Source: Hyphomicrobiales bacterium
Lineage (GTDB): Bacteria > Pseudomonadota > Alphaproteobacteria > Rhizobiales > Rhizobiaceae
NCBI GenBank assembly: GCA_900471925.1
Contig: UCGV01000037.1
Coordinates: 1-49,563, forward strand
Direction of reading: 5' to 3'
Length of the DNA: 49,563 nucleotides
Part shown: one piece after another, positions 24,523 to 32,676 of the stretch
Layout: each line of letters opens with the position of its first letter
Position numbering within the stretch: position 1 is the stretch's first letter
Made by a program: the position numbers and the translations under genes
Notes under the pieces: generated by a model
What the model was told of the DNA's origin: nothing
Seen by the model: the letters and a program-made list of their open reading frames with translations, nothing else
Databases searched by the model: none

Positions 24523-24700
24523 GCTGGCATACGCGACCTCGGCAGCGAGCATCTCATTGGCCAGGTCGGCGGCGGTTTGACCGCGGCCGACGCGGGCGGC
24601 GAACTCGAGATCATCGGCAGTACGGTTATGCGTTTCTTAAGTGACGGCGATCGAGAAACAGGGATGAATACCGGCAACAATCATCCTTGTGAGATCAAAC

Positions 24701-25024
24701 ATGGCGGGCTCAATTATCGTTTCGCGCGGCGTGCTCGTTTCCCTTAACACGCTGGGGCTCTCCTATTTGATCGAGAGAATTAGGGTCGAGTTCGACGAGC
24801 AGGCTTATGCATATAGGACAAGCATCTATGTGACGTGGGACGAGCAGGGAATGCCCTTCATCGCGCTAGCCGAGCAAGATCCGAAAGGGTTTGACGCGTT
24901 TGCAAAGGCGACCAAGCGAGCATATGACAAAGAACGCGAACAGGCCTCGTTTCTCGAGCCCCTGTGGAACGAGCTCATAAGCAAACTTGTCGCCGACCCT
25001 CGGTATGCCGGCGATATCTTCTAG
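24701..25024 (+). CDS. Hypothetical protein
   Basis: 107 residues from an ATG at 24701 (an in-frame GTG at 24689 is possible). Soluble, acidic, with no recognised motif. Base composition is slightly lower in GC than its neighbours. The 178 bases before it hold only a possible antisense remnant. Confidence 0.5.
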   Translation: MAGSIIVSRGVLVSLNTLGLSYLIERIRVEFDEQAYAYRTSIYVTWDEQGMPFIALAEQDPKGFDAFAKATKRAYDKEREQASFLEPLWNELISKLVADPRYAGDIF

Positions 25025-25059
25025 AGCGCACGACCGCCCGCCAGAGCGACCACGCCCCC

Positions 25060-25764
25060 TCACCTATCGCTCTGCACCTCATCCGCCGTGCGCGCGATGA
25101 AGCGCTTCGACACCAGCCAGCAGCCGAGAGCCCACAGCGCGCCCGCCACCCAGCCGGCCACCACATCGGTCGGGTAATGCACGCCGAGATAGATGCGGCT
25201 GAGACCGATGATGACGGCGAGGAAGATGCCTGCCCCCATGACGAAGATGCGTGTGGCGCGGAAGCGCTGGGTACGCGCCAAGAGCGCCCCGAGGGTGAGA
25301 TAGGTAACGGCCGAGACCATGGCATGGCCGGAGGGGAAGCTGAGATCGTGCACATCGACGAGATGCGGCACCACGTCAGGCCGGGCGCGGGCGACGAGGA
25401 TCTTGAGCGCCGTGCTGGCAAGCCAGCCTGACAGCACCGAGAGAAACAGGAAGACGGCGATCACGGTCTTGCGGTCGAGCAGCAGGTAGATCGTGGCAAG
25501 TGCCGTCATCAGCGTCAGCACGGTCACCCCGCCGAGGCTGGTAATATCGCCCACCGCATGGGTGAGCCAGGCCGGGCCGATCGGCTGGGAGAGATTGCCG
25601 GGCTCACGCAGCCAGACGAGAATCGTCTGATCGAAACCGAGCGTTTCGCCCTCCATCACCTCGCTCGTCAGCCGCTGCAGCAGGAAAAGCCCTGATACGA
25701 GGCAGGCGAAAGTGATGAGCGTCATCGGCTCGTACTGGTTCAGCCAGGCTTTGATACGCTGCAT
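25060..25764 (-). CDS. PAP2-family membrane phosphatase (PgpB/LpxE-type)
   Basis: 234 residues, about six membrane helices. The complete lipid phosphatase signature is present: K-x6-RP (KILVARARP), PSGH (LSFPSGHAMVSA) and SR-x5-H-x3-D (SRIYLGVHYPTDV). Likely substrates are phosphatidylglycerophosphate, phosphatidate, undecaprenyl diphosphate or lipid A phosphate, acting on the periplasmic face. GGAG lies before the ATG. Stands alone, divergent from the lipoprotein gene at 25952. Confidence 0.9.
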   Translation of the reverse strand: MQRIKAWLNQYEPMTLITFACLVSGLFLLQRLTSEVMEGETLGFDQTILVWLREPGNLSQPIGPAWLTHAVGDITSLGGVTVLTLMTALATIYLLLDRKTVIAVFLFLSVLSGWLASTALKILVARARPDVVPHLVDVHDLSFPSGHAMVSAVTYLTLGALLARTQRFRATRIFVMGAGIFLAVIIGLSRIYLGVHYPTDVVAGWVAGALWALGCWLVSKRFIARTADEVQSDR

Positions 25765-25951
25765 TCGTCTCCGGTTCCCTAGGGTGTTTTGAACCCATCA
25801 ACTGTGTGCAGCGTGTTGATTTTGCAAGGGTGATTAATTTCTGCCGGCGACCTCTGCTAACTGCAAAATTATCATTGAGTATAGTCAAGAAATGGATTGC
25901 AACCTATTAACGAATTATTAATAATAATGACGTTTGACGAGAGGAACAATA

Positions 25952-26761
25952 ATGAAATCAAAGTTATTCCGTAGTGTTGCCTCAATATCGGCAACAGCTG
26001 TCCTTGCGGGCTGCGGAGCTGCGCTCCCGGTCATGGACTACAGCCATCGAAGCGACAAGGATTTTGCAACCTTCGTCAGCTCCATTGCCCAGCATGTCAG
26101 ATGCGAAATGCGTCACGCTGTTGCCTTGGAATACGCGCCCCACGATCCCAACCGCAAGGTGCTCTATGACTGGGCGGCGAAGATCGCCTTGACCATCAGG
26201 GCTTTCGACAAGGGGAATTTCAACCCCGGTGTTTCCTGGACAAACGGGGTCGGAGTTCTGAAGACCAGTGTTGGCGCGCAAGTGGAAACGAACGGCACGC
26301 GCGAAATGACAATGACGTATTATCTTCCGTTCAATGAATTAATTCCGTCCCGCGACGCGCCTGATGCATACGGCAAGACAATTGATTGCTCGAAAATTTC
26401 GGACGACGGCGAGCCCATCGCCGGAAATCTCGGCATCGATAGCACACTACAGGCTGCACTCAGTTCCTGGGACGGCTTCGGCACACTTTCTGACCGGATC
26501 GAAGGGGGGCCGTTCGAGACGATTACCCATAAAGCATCATTTGAGGTGACTGGAGGGATGAGCGCTACCCCGACATGGACGTTCAGCAATGTCACGGTCA
26601 ATCCCGACCCCTCGCTTCTTTCAGCGAAACGAACGCGAACAGATGAACTGCTGATCACGATGGGGCCAACGCAATTGGGCGAGCGGAAAGAGCGAACGCC
26701 TTCGGCAGCCCTCAACCAGTCGTTTGAAATAGAGAGGCTCAGAGACGTTCTCAATCGCTAA
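25952..26761 (+). CDS. Lipoprotein of unknown function
   Basis: 269 residues from the ATG at 25952 with GAGGAA upstream. A signal peptide ends in a lipobox (VLAGC), so the mature protein starts at Cys. Mixed alpha/beta content and a single further Cys pair (VRCEM, IDCSK). Family not recognised. The preceding ~190 bases are AT-rich and hold the promoter. The next gene follows after 13 bases. Confidence 0.75.
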   Translation: MKSKLFRSVASISATAVLAGCGAALPVMDYSHRSDKDFATFVSSIAQHVRCEMRHAVALEYAPHDPNRKVLYDWAAKIALTIRAFDKGNFNPGVSWTNGVGVLKTSVGAQVETNGTREMTMTYYLPFNELIPSRDAPDAYGKTIDCSKISDDGEPIAGNLGIDSTLQAALSSWDGFGTLSDRIEGGPFETITHKASFEVTGGMSATPTWTFSNVTVNPDPSLLSAKRTRTDELLITMGPTQLGERKERTPSAALNQSFEIERLRDVLNR

Positions 26762-26774
26762 GGAGAAGCCAGAT

Positions 26775-27071
26775 ATGTCCATCAAAAAAAGCTGCATGAA
26801 GAGCCAAACCCAACCTGTCTCCCGCTTCGTTCCGCTCGATGTTCAGTCGGCGAAAGCACTCGGTTGGGCCCTGACAGGAGGGGTGGTGCAAAACCTCCAG
26901 CCCATGATCGCGCCGGATATTCCTGACAATCACAATCAGACGCCAAACCAGTTTCGCTTGGCCTATTTCTATCCGGCCGAGACTGTCGCGCGATATACGA
27001 ACAATATCGACTTTCAGGCATCGATCGAGTTCACCGGGCCTGCAATGCCTTGCGGAGACTCGCTCGCCTGA
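26775..27071 (+). CDS. Hypothetical protein cotranscribed with the lipoprotein
   Basis: 98 residues; AAGGAG lies 9 bases before the ATG, 13 bases after the lipoprotein stop. Soluble, Pro/Asn-rich, with no signal peptide and no recognised motif. The close spacing suggests a functional pair. Confidence 0.6.
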   Translation: MSIKKSCMKSQTQPVSRFVPLDVQSAKALGWALTGGVVQNLQPMIAPDIPDNHNQTPNQFRLAYFYPAETVARYTNNIDFQASIEFTGPAMPCGDSLA

Positions 27072-27116
27072 AACAGCGTCCAATCAGCGCGGTCGTCCAC
27101 TTTCAAGATTGGGTGC

Positions 27117-28082
27117 CTACCGCAGATCCGCCCGGAGATCGCGCACGCCGCGCCCCAGCCGCTGGCGCAGCAATGTCCTGAGCGTTGCGCCATCGACATA
27201 GCCGACCTCGGCCGCGATCGCATCGAGATCCATGCCGCTGCCGTGCAAGAGCGTCTGGGCGTGCTCGACGCGCAGATCCTGGAAATAGGCGAGCGGCGAT
27301 TTGCCGAGCACGGCATTGCAGCGCCGCTGCAGCGTGCGGGCGCTGGTCGCCAGCGCATCGGCCGCCTCCTGCAGGGAGAAACCTTCCTTCAGGTTCTCGC
27401 GTGACCAGCGCTCGAAACGGGCCATCAGGGGATCGGCCTGCGCCAGATGGTTGGGCACGATGTAGAGCGCCTGCAGCGAGCGGAGATCGGCCAGCAGATA
27501 GCGCGAGACGAGATTGGCAAGCTCCGGGCTTGCCTGCCGCACCAGCCAGAGCGCCAGATCGAGATGGCCCATCGCTGCACCCGCCGTGACGCCGATATCT
27601 GATGGCACCAGCATGCGCGTCTCGTCGACCAGCACACGAGGAAAGCGCTGCCGGAAGACCGGCGCCAGCATCCATGTCGTCGTCGCCTCCCGGCCATCGA
27701 GCAGCCCGGCCTCTGCCACCAGAAACGTGCCCTTGCAGGAGGCGGCGATCCTCACACCCTCGCTGTGCCACGCCTTGATATGGCCGATCGCCTTGACGAC
27801 ATCGGGCCGCGACAGCGCCGCGATCACCTGCTCCGGCAGGACGGCGCCGAGCGCCGGCACGATCACCCAGTCCGGCTTCAGATCCGCCGTGATCGGCTTG
27901 ACGGGCACCGTCAGCCCCTGCGCCGAGCGCACTTTGCGCGCCACACCGGCGACGGTGATATCGAAATGCGGCGTACCACCGAATTCGCGCATCGAAAGCC
28001 CGTTCGCCGCCGAAAACACGTCGAGCATCACGGTGAGCCCGGTATCCCACAGACCTTCAAGCGCAAGCATGGTGAGTCGCAT
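27117..28082 (-). CDS. GlxA-type transcriptional regulator (DJ-1/PfpI plus AraC domains)
   Basis: 321 residues. The N-terminal DJ-1/PfpI-like amidotransferase fold covers about residues 1-180, with a Cys in the nucleophile-elbow position (IAASCKGTFLVAEAG). The C-terminal AraC/XylS double helix-turn-helix covers about 210-315 (SLQEAADALATSARTLQRRC; DLDAIAAEVGYVDGATLRTLLRQ). Such regulators sense small nitrogenous compounds. It is divergent from the muconolactone isomerase-like gene and MFS exporter and probably controls them. Confidence 0.92.
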   Translation of the reverse strand: MRLTMLALEGLWDTGLTVMLDVFSAANGLSMREFGGTPHFDITVAGVARKVRSAQGLTVPVKPITADLKPDWVIVPALGAVLPEQVIAALSRPDVVKAIGHIKAWHSEGVRIAASCKGTFLVAEAGLLDGREATTTWMLAPVFRQRFPRVLVDETRMLVPSDIGVTAGAAMGHLDLALWLVRQASPELANLVSRYLLADLRSLQALYIVPNHLAQADPLMARFERWSRENLKEGFSLQEAADALATSARTLQRRCNAVLGKSPLAYFQDLRVEHAQTLLHGSGMDLDAIAAEVGYVDGATLRTLLRQRLGRGVRDLRADLR

Positions 28083-28191
28083 GGCGTAAATGACCTCATT
28101 ACTGTCACTTGTGACAATACCGGTTTCGCCTGGGCGCGGCTAGATCTTTCGTCATCCGCAACGAAGATCCCCGAAGGAAAGAGATCATCCG

Positions 28192-28482
28192 ATGAAAGTC
28201 ATGGCCATTGCCTCCGTCAAAGCACAGCTGACGCCTGAACAACTGAAAGAACATCTGCCGCATGAAGTACCGGCGACGCTGAAGCACTATCTCAGCGGCG
28301 AAGTGGAGCAATTCTGGTTCCGCGAGGGCGCCGGTCCGATCTTCCTGATGAATGTGGAATCGGTAGAGGCGGCAAAGGCGTCGCTGGCAACGCTGCCTTT
28401 GGTGGCGGCCGGGCTGATGGACTATGAGGTGATGGCGCTGCAGCCGCTGATGCCGCTGCGGTTGTTGCTTGGGGAGATGTGA
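28192..28482 (+). CDS. Muconolactone isomerase-like small protein
   Basis: 96 residues; GAAGGAAAG lies about 10 bases upstream. The layout (MKVMAIASV, LKEHLPHEVPATLKHYLSGEVEQFWFREGAGP, FLMNVESVEAAKASLATLPL) is a ferredoxin-like dimeric alpha/beta barrel of the muconolactone isomerase/YciI type. Enzyme activity is not certain. 77 bases upstream of the MFS gene, probable operon. Confidence 0.7.
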   Translation: MKVMAIASVKAQLTPEQLKEHLPHEVPATLKHYLSGEVEQFWFREGAGPIFLMNVESVEAAKASLATLPLVAAGLMDYEVMALQPLMPLRLLLGEM

Positions 28483-28559
28483 GGCGGGCGGGTTTTTTGA
28501 TCAACCCAGCCGATCGCCCGCTTCCGACATCACCCCCAACCATACGGAACAAACCCTAA

Positions 28560-29732
28560 ATGGACCGACGCCTCCTCGTCCTCGCGCTCGGCATGTTCGC
28601 GCTCGGCACCGACAGTTTCGTCGTTGCCGGCGTGCTGCCGGAGATTGCCCGTCATTTCGATATCGGCATTGGCGCCGCAGGCCAGATGACCACCATCTAC
28701 GCCGTTACCCTTGCCGTGCTCGCCCCTGTCATCGCGGCCCTTGCCGCCCATGTGCCGCGCAAGCGGCTGCTTCTGGCGGGCCTTGCCGTCTTCGTCATTG
28801 CCAATCTCGCCACGGCGCTGGCGCCCAGCTTCACTCTTGCGCTCGCCACCCGGGCGCTCGCCGGCCTCGGCGCCGCCATGTTCTCCCCCACCGCGACGGG
28901 GGCAGCCGCCTCGCTGGTGCCGCCGGAAAAGCGCGGCCATGCGCTCTCCATCGTCACATCAGGCCTTGCCATCTCCACCGCGCTCGGCGCTCCGCTCGGC
29001 ACGCTGATCGGCGGCTTCGGCAACTGGCACTGGACGATGGTGTTCGTGGCAGCACTTGCCGCCGCCTCAGGCCTTGGCGTGCTTGCCTTCCTCGCGGATA
29101 TCCCGATGCCGCCGCCGATTTCGCTCGGCAAGCGGCTGGCGCCGCTGGCGGATTTGCGCATCGGGCTGACGCTGCTCACCACCTTCCTGTTCTTTTCCGC
29201 GGCCTTCACCGTCTACACCTATTTCGCCGTCGTCTTCGAAGGCGCTGTTGGTGGCGATCCGGCTGTTCTGGCGGGGCTTCTGGTGCTCTGGGGCGCGGCG
29301 GGCACGGTAACCAATCTCTTCTCCGGCCGGCTGATCGACCGGATCGGCTCGCGCCGGGTGCTGGTCGCCATGCTCGCCGTCGTGCTTGCCGATTTCATCC
29401 TCCTGCCCTGGACGGGCGGCACGCTGGCGCTCGCCATTCCCGCTGTCATCCTCTGGGGCGCTTGTGGCTGGGGCAGCTCCGTGCCCCAGCAGCACCGCAT
29501 CGTCGGCATCGCCCCGCAGATTGCGCCGATCGTGCTTGGGCTCAACAATTCCGCCGTGTTTCTGGGCACGACGGCGGCCGGGCTGATCGGGGCTGCCGGC
29601 ATCGAAATGGTCGGCGGAGAGGGATTGGGAACGATTGCCGCCGTGCTGGTGGCGGCGGCGCTGGTCGTCTCCGAATTTGCGGCGTGGCGGATTGCCTCGG
29701 TGAGGGCAAGAAGCGTCGAAGCGGTTGCCTGA
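28560..29732 (+). CDS. MFS exporter (DHA1/AraJ-like)
   Basis: 390 residues, twelve membrane helices. The N-terminal half has the motif RALAGLGAAMFSPTATGAAASL plus the drug/H+ antiporter loop PRKRLLLAGL. The C-terminal half contains SGRLIDRIGSRRVL. Closest in style to AraJ/YdhP/chloramphenicol-resistance exporters. Likely substrate is a small drug, sugar or arabinose-like compound; not resolvable. Confidence 0.9.
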   Translation: MDRRLLVLALGMFALGTDSFVVAGVLPEIARHFDIGIGAAGQMTTIYAVTLAVLAPVIAALAAHVPRKRLLLAGLAVFVIANLATALAPSFTLALATRALAGLGAAMFSPTATGAAASLVPPEKRGHALSIVTSGLAISTALGAPLGTLIGGFGNWHWTMVFVAALAAASGLGVLAFLADIPMPPPISLGKRLAPLADLRIGLTLLTTFLFFSAAFTVYTYFAVVFEGAVGGDPAVLAGLLVLWGAAGTVTNLFSGRLIDRIGSRRVLVAMLAVVLADFILLPWTGGTLALAIPAVILWGACGWGSSVPQQHRIVGIAPQIAPIVLGLNNSAVFLGTTAAGLIGAAGIEMVGGEGLGTIAAVLVAAALVVSEFAAWRIASVRARSVEAVA

Positions 29733-29754
29733 CGCCGGGATGAACCTCGACAAT

Positions 29755-29782
29755 GCGGCGCCCTCACCGGGCGCCGCTTTTT
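29755..29782 (+). terminator. Terminator after the MFS gene
   Basis: A 9-bp stem GCGGCGCCC/GGGCGCCGC (29755-29777) with loop TCACC is followed by TTTTT (29778-29782). It sits just before the convergent gene end at 29787. Confidence 0.85.
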
Positions 29783-29786
29783 CTGA

Positions 29787-30713
29787 TCAGACCAGCGGCC
29801 CGCGATTGCCCACAATCAGATCCTCTTCCTCGTCGCGCTGGCGCCCGCCGAATGCGGCGGCGGCAGCGGCGATGAAGGCGCCGACGAGCAGCGACAGCGA
29901 GCCGATCATGGCGGATGTCGCGGCTGCCTTGCGGGCCTTGTCGGCAGCGGCCTGGGCCGCGACCTTGGCATCGTCGATCTGCTTCAGCACGGTATCGACC
30001 CGTGTCTTGGCATCGGCTTCCGAAAGCCCGGTACGAGCCGAAACGATGCTGGCGATATAGGTCTTGTCGCCGTCAGGCACCGAGCCGTTCGCAGCACCTT
30101 CCAGGAGAATGCGGGAGATCTCGGCGGCGGCCGCACCATTATCCTCGCCGGCGCGATTGGCGACATTTTCAGGCCGCAGCAGCGCATCGGTGAAATAGCT
30201 GGTCGCCATGTCGGGAGCGGCTGTCGAGGCGACGGCACTGCCTGCCACGCCAGCCGTAGTGGCAGCCTGGCCGACGGCGCTGGCGCCGGCGCCGGCAAGC
30301 GATGTCAGCGACGAAGCGAGAAAGCCGACGACGAAGACGGTGGCAAGCGCCCAGCTGAGGAAGCCGTGGGCCGTGTCGCGGAAGAACACCTCATCCGTAT
30401 GAACGGCCGCCCATTTGGTTCTCAGCCGCCCGGTCAGATAGCCGCCGAGCGCCGAAGAGAGCCATTGCACAACGACGAGCCAGATCGCCGCAGTGACGCC
30501 GACAGTGGCAGCCGAGCTGCTTTGTCCCGCCCAGGGCGACACCATCGTCAGGCCGACGCCGGAGCCGAGAAGCAACAGGATGAGCGTAACGCCCGCCGCC
30601 GCCACCGCGCCGCCGATGATCGGGCCCCATGATATGGCCGCGACCGAAGATTCGACCGGCATCACACCGGTCTGCCCACCTTCCAGAGGGTGTCTGTCTT
30701 GAGCGAGAGACAT
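29787..30713 (-). CDS. Membrane protein of unknown function ('PhnA-like' in rhizobial annotation)
   Basis: 308 residues. Three or four membrane helices lie in the first half (GPIIGGAVAAAGVTLILLLLG; AAIWLVVVQWLSSALGGYLTG; WALATVFVVGFLASSL), then an Ala-rich soluble region (about 165-265), and a final helix (SAMIGSLSLLVGAFIAAAAAAFG) with an acidic tail. No catalytic motif. It follows the 25-residue miniprotein by 9 bases, with its ribosome site (AGGAGG) overlapping that gene's stop. Probably EcfG-controlled through the promoter at 30865. Confidence 0.75.
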   Translation of the reverse strand: MSLAQDRHPLEGGQTGVMPVESSVAAISWGPIIGGAVAAAGVTLILLLLGSGVGLTMVSPWAGQSSSAATVGVTAAIWLVVVQWLSSALGGYLTGRLRTKWAAVHTDEVFFRDTAHGFLSWALATVFVVGFLASSLTSLAGAGASAVGQAATTAGVAGSAVASTAAPDMATSYFTDALLRPENVANRAGEDNGAAAAEISRILLEGAANGSVPDGDKTYIASIVSARTGLSEADAKTRVDTVLKQIDDAKVAAQAAADKARKAAATSAMIGSLSLLVGAFIAAAAAAFGGRQRDEEEDLIVGNRGPLV

Positions 30714-30722
30714 GAGCGCCTC

Positions 30723-30800
30723 CTATCGCATGAACAGAACAAGAAGAATAACGATCGGCAGGGGTATGCCGAGAAGCCAGAGAAGAATACCGCGACCCAT
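30723..30800 (-). CDS. 25-residue single-helix membrane miniprotein
   Basis: The frame reads MGRGILLWLLGIPLP then a hydrophobic helix ending LFMR. A textbook GGAGG lies 8 bases before the ATG at 30800, and an EcfG promoter is 40 bases upstream. It is directly followed by the larger membrane protein gene, so the two are probably one operon. Too short for usual gene callers. Confidence 0.75.
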   Translation of the reverse strand: MGRGILLWLLGIPLPIVILLVLFMR

Positions 30801-30840
30801 TGGAAAATCCTCCGTGAAAAGAATGTGTTCGCGAGGATCG

Positions 30841-30865
30841 AACGCCGCCGGTTGTTGTTTGTTCC
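30841..30865 (-). promoter_or_regulatory. EcfG-type promoter for the miniprotein operon
   Basis: Minus strand: GGAAC (30865-30861), 16-base spacer, CGTT (30844-30841). Perfect match to the general stress consensus, about 40 bases from the ATG at 30800. Confidence 0.75.
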
Positions 30866-30919
30866 GGACGTGGATGTGCGGAAGGCGGGCATTTGCGGGC
30901 GCCATTGTCATCCCGTCAT

Positions 30920-30944
30920 GGAACAGGCGAGTCCGCCCCGCGTT
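30920..30944 (+). promoter_or_regulatory. EcfG-type promoter for the 69-residue protein gene
   Basis: GGAAC (30920-30924), 16-base spacer, CGTT (30941-30944). It is 25 bases from the ATG at 30969 and divergent from the promoter at 30865, giving a back-to-back pair. Confidence 0.75.
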
Positions 30945-30968
30945 GCTTCTGATAGAAAAGGAGCTCTC

Positions 30969-31178
30969 ATGACCCATAAAACAAAACCGCTCGTCGAAGT
31001 CGCCGCCAGAACGGAGGACGGCCGCGTGCCGCTCGGCATCATGACCACCAAGCAGGCGCTCGACCTGCCGGAAGAACTGGACGTGGAAATCTCCCATCCC
31101 GACAAGGAAGCCGGCGTGACGGATCATTTCATCGACAGGGATGAATTGCGGAAAGTCCGGAAAAAGGCCGGCAGATAA
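30969..31178 (+). CDS. Small hydrophilic protein, probably stress-induced
   Basis: 69 residues from the ATG at 30969; AAGGAG lies 7 bases upstream. Charged and soluble (KTKPLVEVAARTEDGRVPLG; ISHPDKEAGVTDHFIDRDEL), with a basic tail RKVRKKAGR. No domain recognised. The EcfG promoter marks it as a member of the general stress regulon. Confidence 0.7.
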   Translation: MTHKTKPLVEVAARTEDGRVPLGIMTTKQALDLPEELDVEISHPDKEAGVTDHFIDRDELRKVRKKAGR

Positions 31179-31219
31179 CGAACCGACCGGCGCTGGCCGA
31201 GAACAGGCGGGTTGATAAG

Positions 31220-31270
31220 CATTGATGAGTATCAACCATTGATGGGTGATACCCATTGATGCCTGATATC
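31220..31270. repeat. Three tandem 17-bp repeats before the ion channel gene
   Basis: Units 31220-31236, 31237-31253 and 31254-31270 each begin CATTGATG and end in TATC/TACC-like sequence. The first contains the palindrome TTGATGAGTATCAA and the second GGGTGATACCC. The block ends 19 bases before the channel ATG, where a regulator could bind. Confidence 0.7.
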
Positions 31271-31289
31271 AGCGAGCTATTTCGCCAGC

Positions 31290-32081
31290 ATGGATCACCT
31301 GTTCGACGACAAGACGCATCACAAGAGCCTGCGCACGGCCCTGCAGCGCATCGAGCGCGGCGAAGGCCGCACGGCCATGCTGCTGCAATTCACCTTCACG
31401 ATCATCGATATCGCCATCCTCGCCTTCTTCGTGCTCGGCCCCTACTTCCGGGCCGCCCCCACCTATCTCGTCATCGATTACGTGATTGCCGTCTGGATCG
31501 CCGCCGAGATAGTGGCACGCGCCATTGCCGCGCCGAAGCTCAGCCGCTGGCTTCTGCGGCCGATGACCTGGATCGATTTCATCGTGCTGGCGACGCTGCT
31601 TTTCCCCAACGCACTCTTCAACTTCGCCTTCCTGCGCGTCATGCGGCTCTGGGCGATCGGGCGGAGCCCGCTGCTGAAAGAGGCGCTCAGAAGGATGGGC
31701 TGCACTTACGCGCTCGATGTCGTGCGCGCGATCATCAATTTCCTGGTCTTCCTCTTCCTCGTCACCGGCTTCGTCTACACCTCGTTCTTCTATAACAGGG
31801 AGGGCGGCGAAGGCTTCGTGGACGCGCTCTACTTCACCGTCGCCACGGTCACCACGACAGGCTTCGGCGACATCACCCTGCCCGGCACGCTCGGCAAGCT
31901 GACTTCGGTCGTCACGATGATCGTCGGCATCTCGCTCTTCGTGCGGCTGGCCCAGGCCGTGGTGCGGCCGAACAAGGTTACCTTTCCCTGCCACCGCTGC
32001 GGCCTGCAGCGCCACGATGCCGATGCCGTGCACTGCAAGGCCTGCGGCGAAATCCTCAACATTCCCGACGAAGGCGCGTGA
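31290..32081 (+). CDS. Potassium-channel-like ion transporter with C-terminal zinc ribbon
   Basis: 263 residues. Voltage-gated-channel-like helices S1-S4 cover about residues 30-140, with FAFLRVMRLWAIGR as an S4-like segment. A pore loop TVATVTTTGFGDITLPG at about residue 190 has the selectivity filter TTGFGD (TTVGYGD in canonical K+ channels) and is followed by the inner helix. After it comes a four-cysteine zinc ribbon (Cys234, 237, 249, 252). The combination suggests a metal- or redox-sensitive cytoplasmic gate, which is inference. Confidence 0.85.
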   Translation: MDHLFDDKTHHKSLRTALQRIERGEGRTAMLLQFTFTIIDIAILAFFVLGPYFRAAPTYLVIDYVIAVWIAAEIVARAIAAPKLSRWLLRPMTWIDFIVLATLLFPNALFNFAFLRVMRLWAIGRSPLLKEALRRMGCTYALDVVRAIINFLVFLFLVTGFVYTSFFYNREGGEGFVDALYFTVATVTTTGFGDITLPGTLGKLTSVVTMIVGISLFVRLAQAVVRPNKVTFPCHRCGLQRHDADAVHCKACGEILNIPDEGA

Positions 32082-32103
32082 GCACGGGGGAAGTGCCAGC
32101 CTC

Positions 32104-32568
32104 TCAAACCCGGATCGCCGTCTCCTCCTTCGCGGTGCGTATCACCACCATCGTAAAATACCGCGCCACATTGTTCTCGTCGCGAAACAGCCTCTCCGCG
32201 AGCGCATCGAACTCTTCCATGTCGGCGAGCCGCAGCATCAGCACCACGTCGGTCTCGCCGGTCACGGCATAGGCTTGCGACACCGCCTCCTCGGCAATGG
32301 CGAGATCGAGAAATCGGCGCATATGCGCCTCGCCATGCAGCTTCAGCTCCACCGTGACCAGCGCCTTGATGCCCCGCCCCGCCCTGGCCGGATTGAGGAT
32401 CGCGACGATGCGGTCGATCACGCCAGTCTTGCGCAGCCGCTGCACGCGGCGCAGGCAGCTGGAGGGCGAGAGCCCGACCTCGCCCGCCATGTCGAAATTC
32501 GTGCGCGCGGCGTCGCGCTGCATCAGGTTCAGGATTTTGCGATCGATACGGTCCATCGGCGCGAGCAT
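32104..32568 (-). CDS. Lrp/AsnC-family regulator
   Basis: 154 residues from an ATG at 32568, chosen for the GAGG six bases upstream; MDRIDRKIL four codons later (32556) is the other option. An N-terminal winged helix-turn-helix (DRIDRKILNLMQRDAARTNF; VGLSPSSCLRRVQRLRKTG) precedes the RAM ligand domain (VTVELKLHGEAH; YAVTGETDVVLMLRLADMEEF). It probably senses an amino acid and controls the divergent membrane protein at 32677 via the palindrome between them. Confidence 0.93.
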   Translation of the reverse strand: MLAPMDRIDRKILNLMQRDAARTNFDMAGEVGLSPSSCLRRVQRLRKTGVIDRIVAILNPARAGRGIKALVTVELKLHGEAHMRRFLDLAIAEEAVSQAYAVTGETDVVLMLRLADMEEFDALAERLFRDENNVARYFTMVVIRTAKEETAIRV

Positions 32569-32583
32569 ACCGCGCCTCACCAT

Positions 32584-32604
32584 CTTTGCAATAATATTGC
32601 AAAG
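32584..32604. promoter_or_regulatory. Probable Lrp/AsnC operator
   Basis: A perfect 9-bp inverted repeat CTTTGCAAT / ATTGCAAAG separated by AAT, 15 bases upstream of the regulator start and about 73 bases upstream of the divergent gene. An extra half-site GCTGCAATCTTTG follows at 32606-32618. Confidence 0.75.
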
Positions 32605-32676
32605 AGCTGCAATCTTTGACCGCAAATTCGAAGCGAACAGGGCTAGCAGAGGGAGACGCCATCACGGGGATTTCAC

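Noticed and set aside
24530..24640. Minus-strand frame reading TADDLEFAARVGRGQTAADL near the cupin gene end
   Set aside because: It looks protein-like but has no start codon before a stop upstream and then runs antisense through the cupin gene; at most a short gene remnant.
30723..31256. A 177-residue minus frame ending in the miniprotein
   Set aside because: Only its last 25 codons are supported by a ribosome site and promoter; the rest is antisense to the 69-residue gene.
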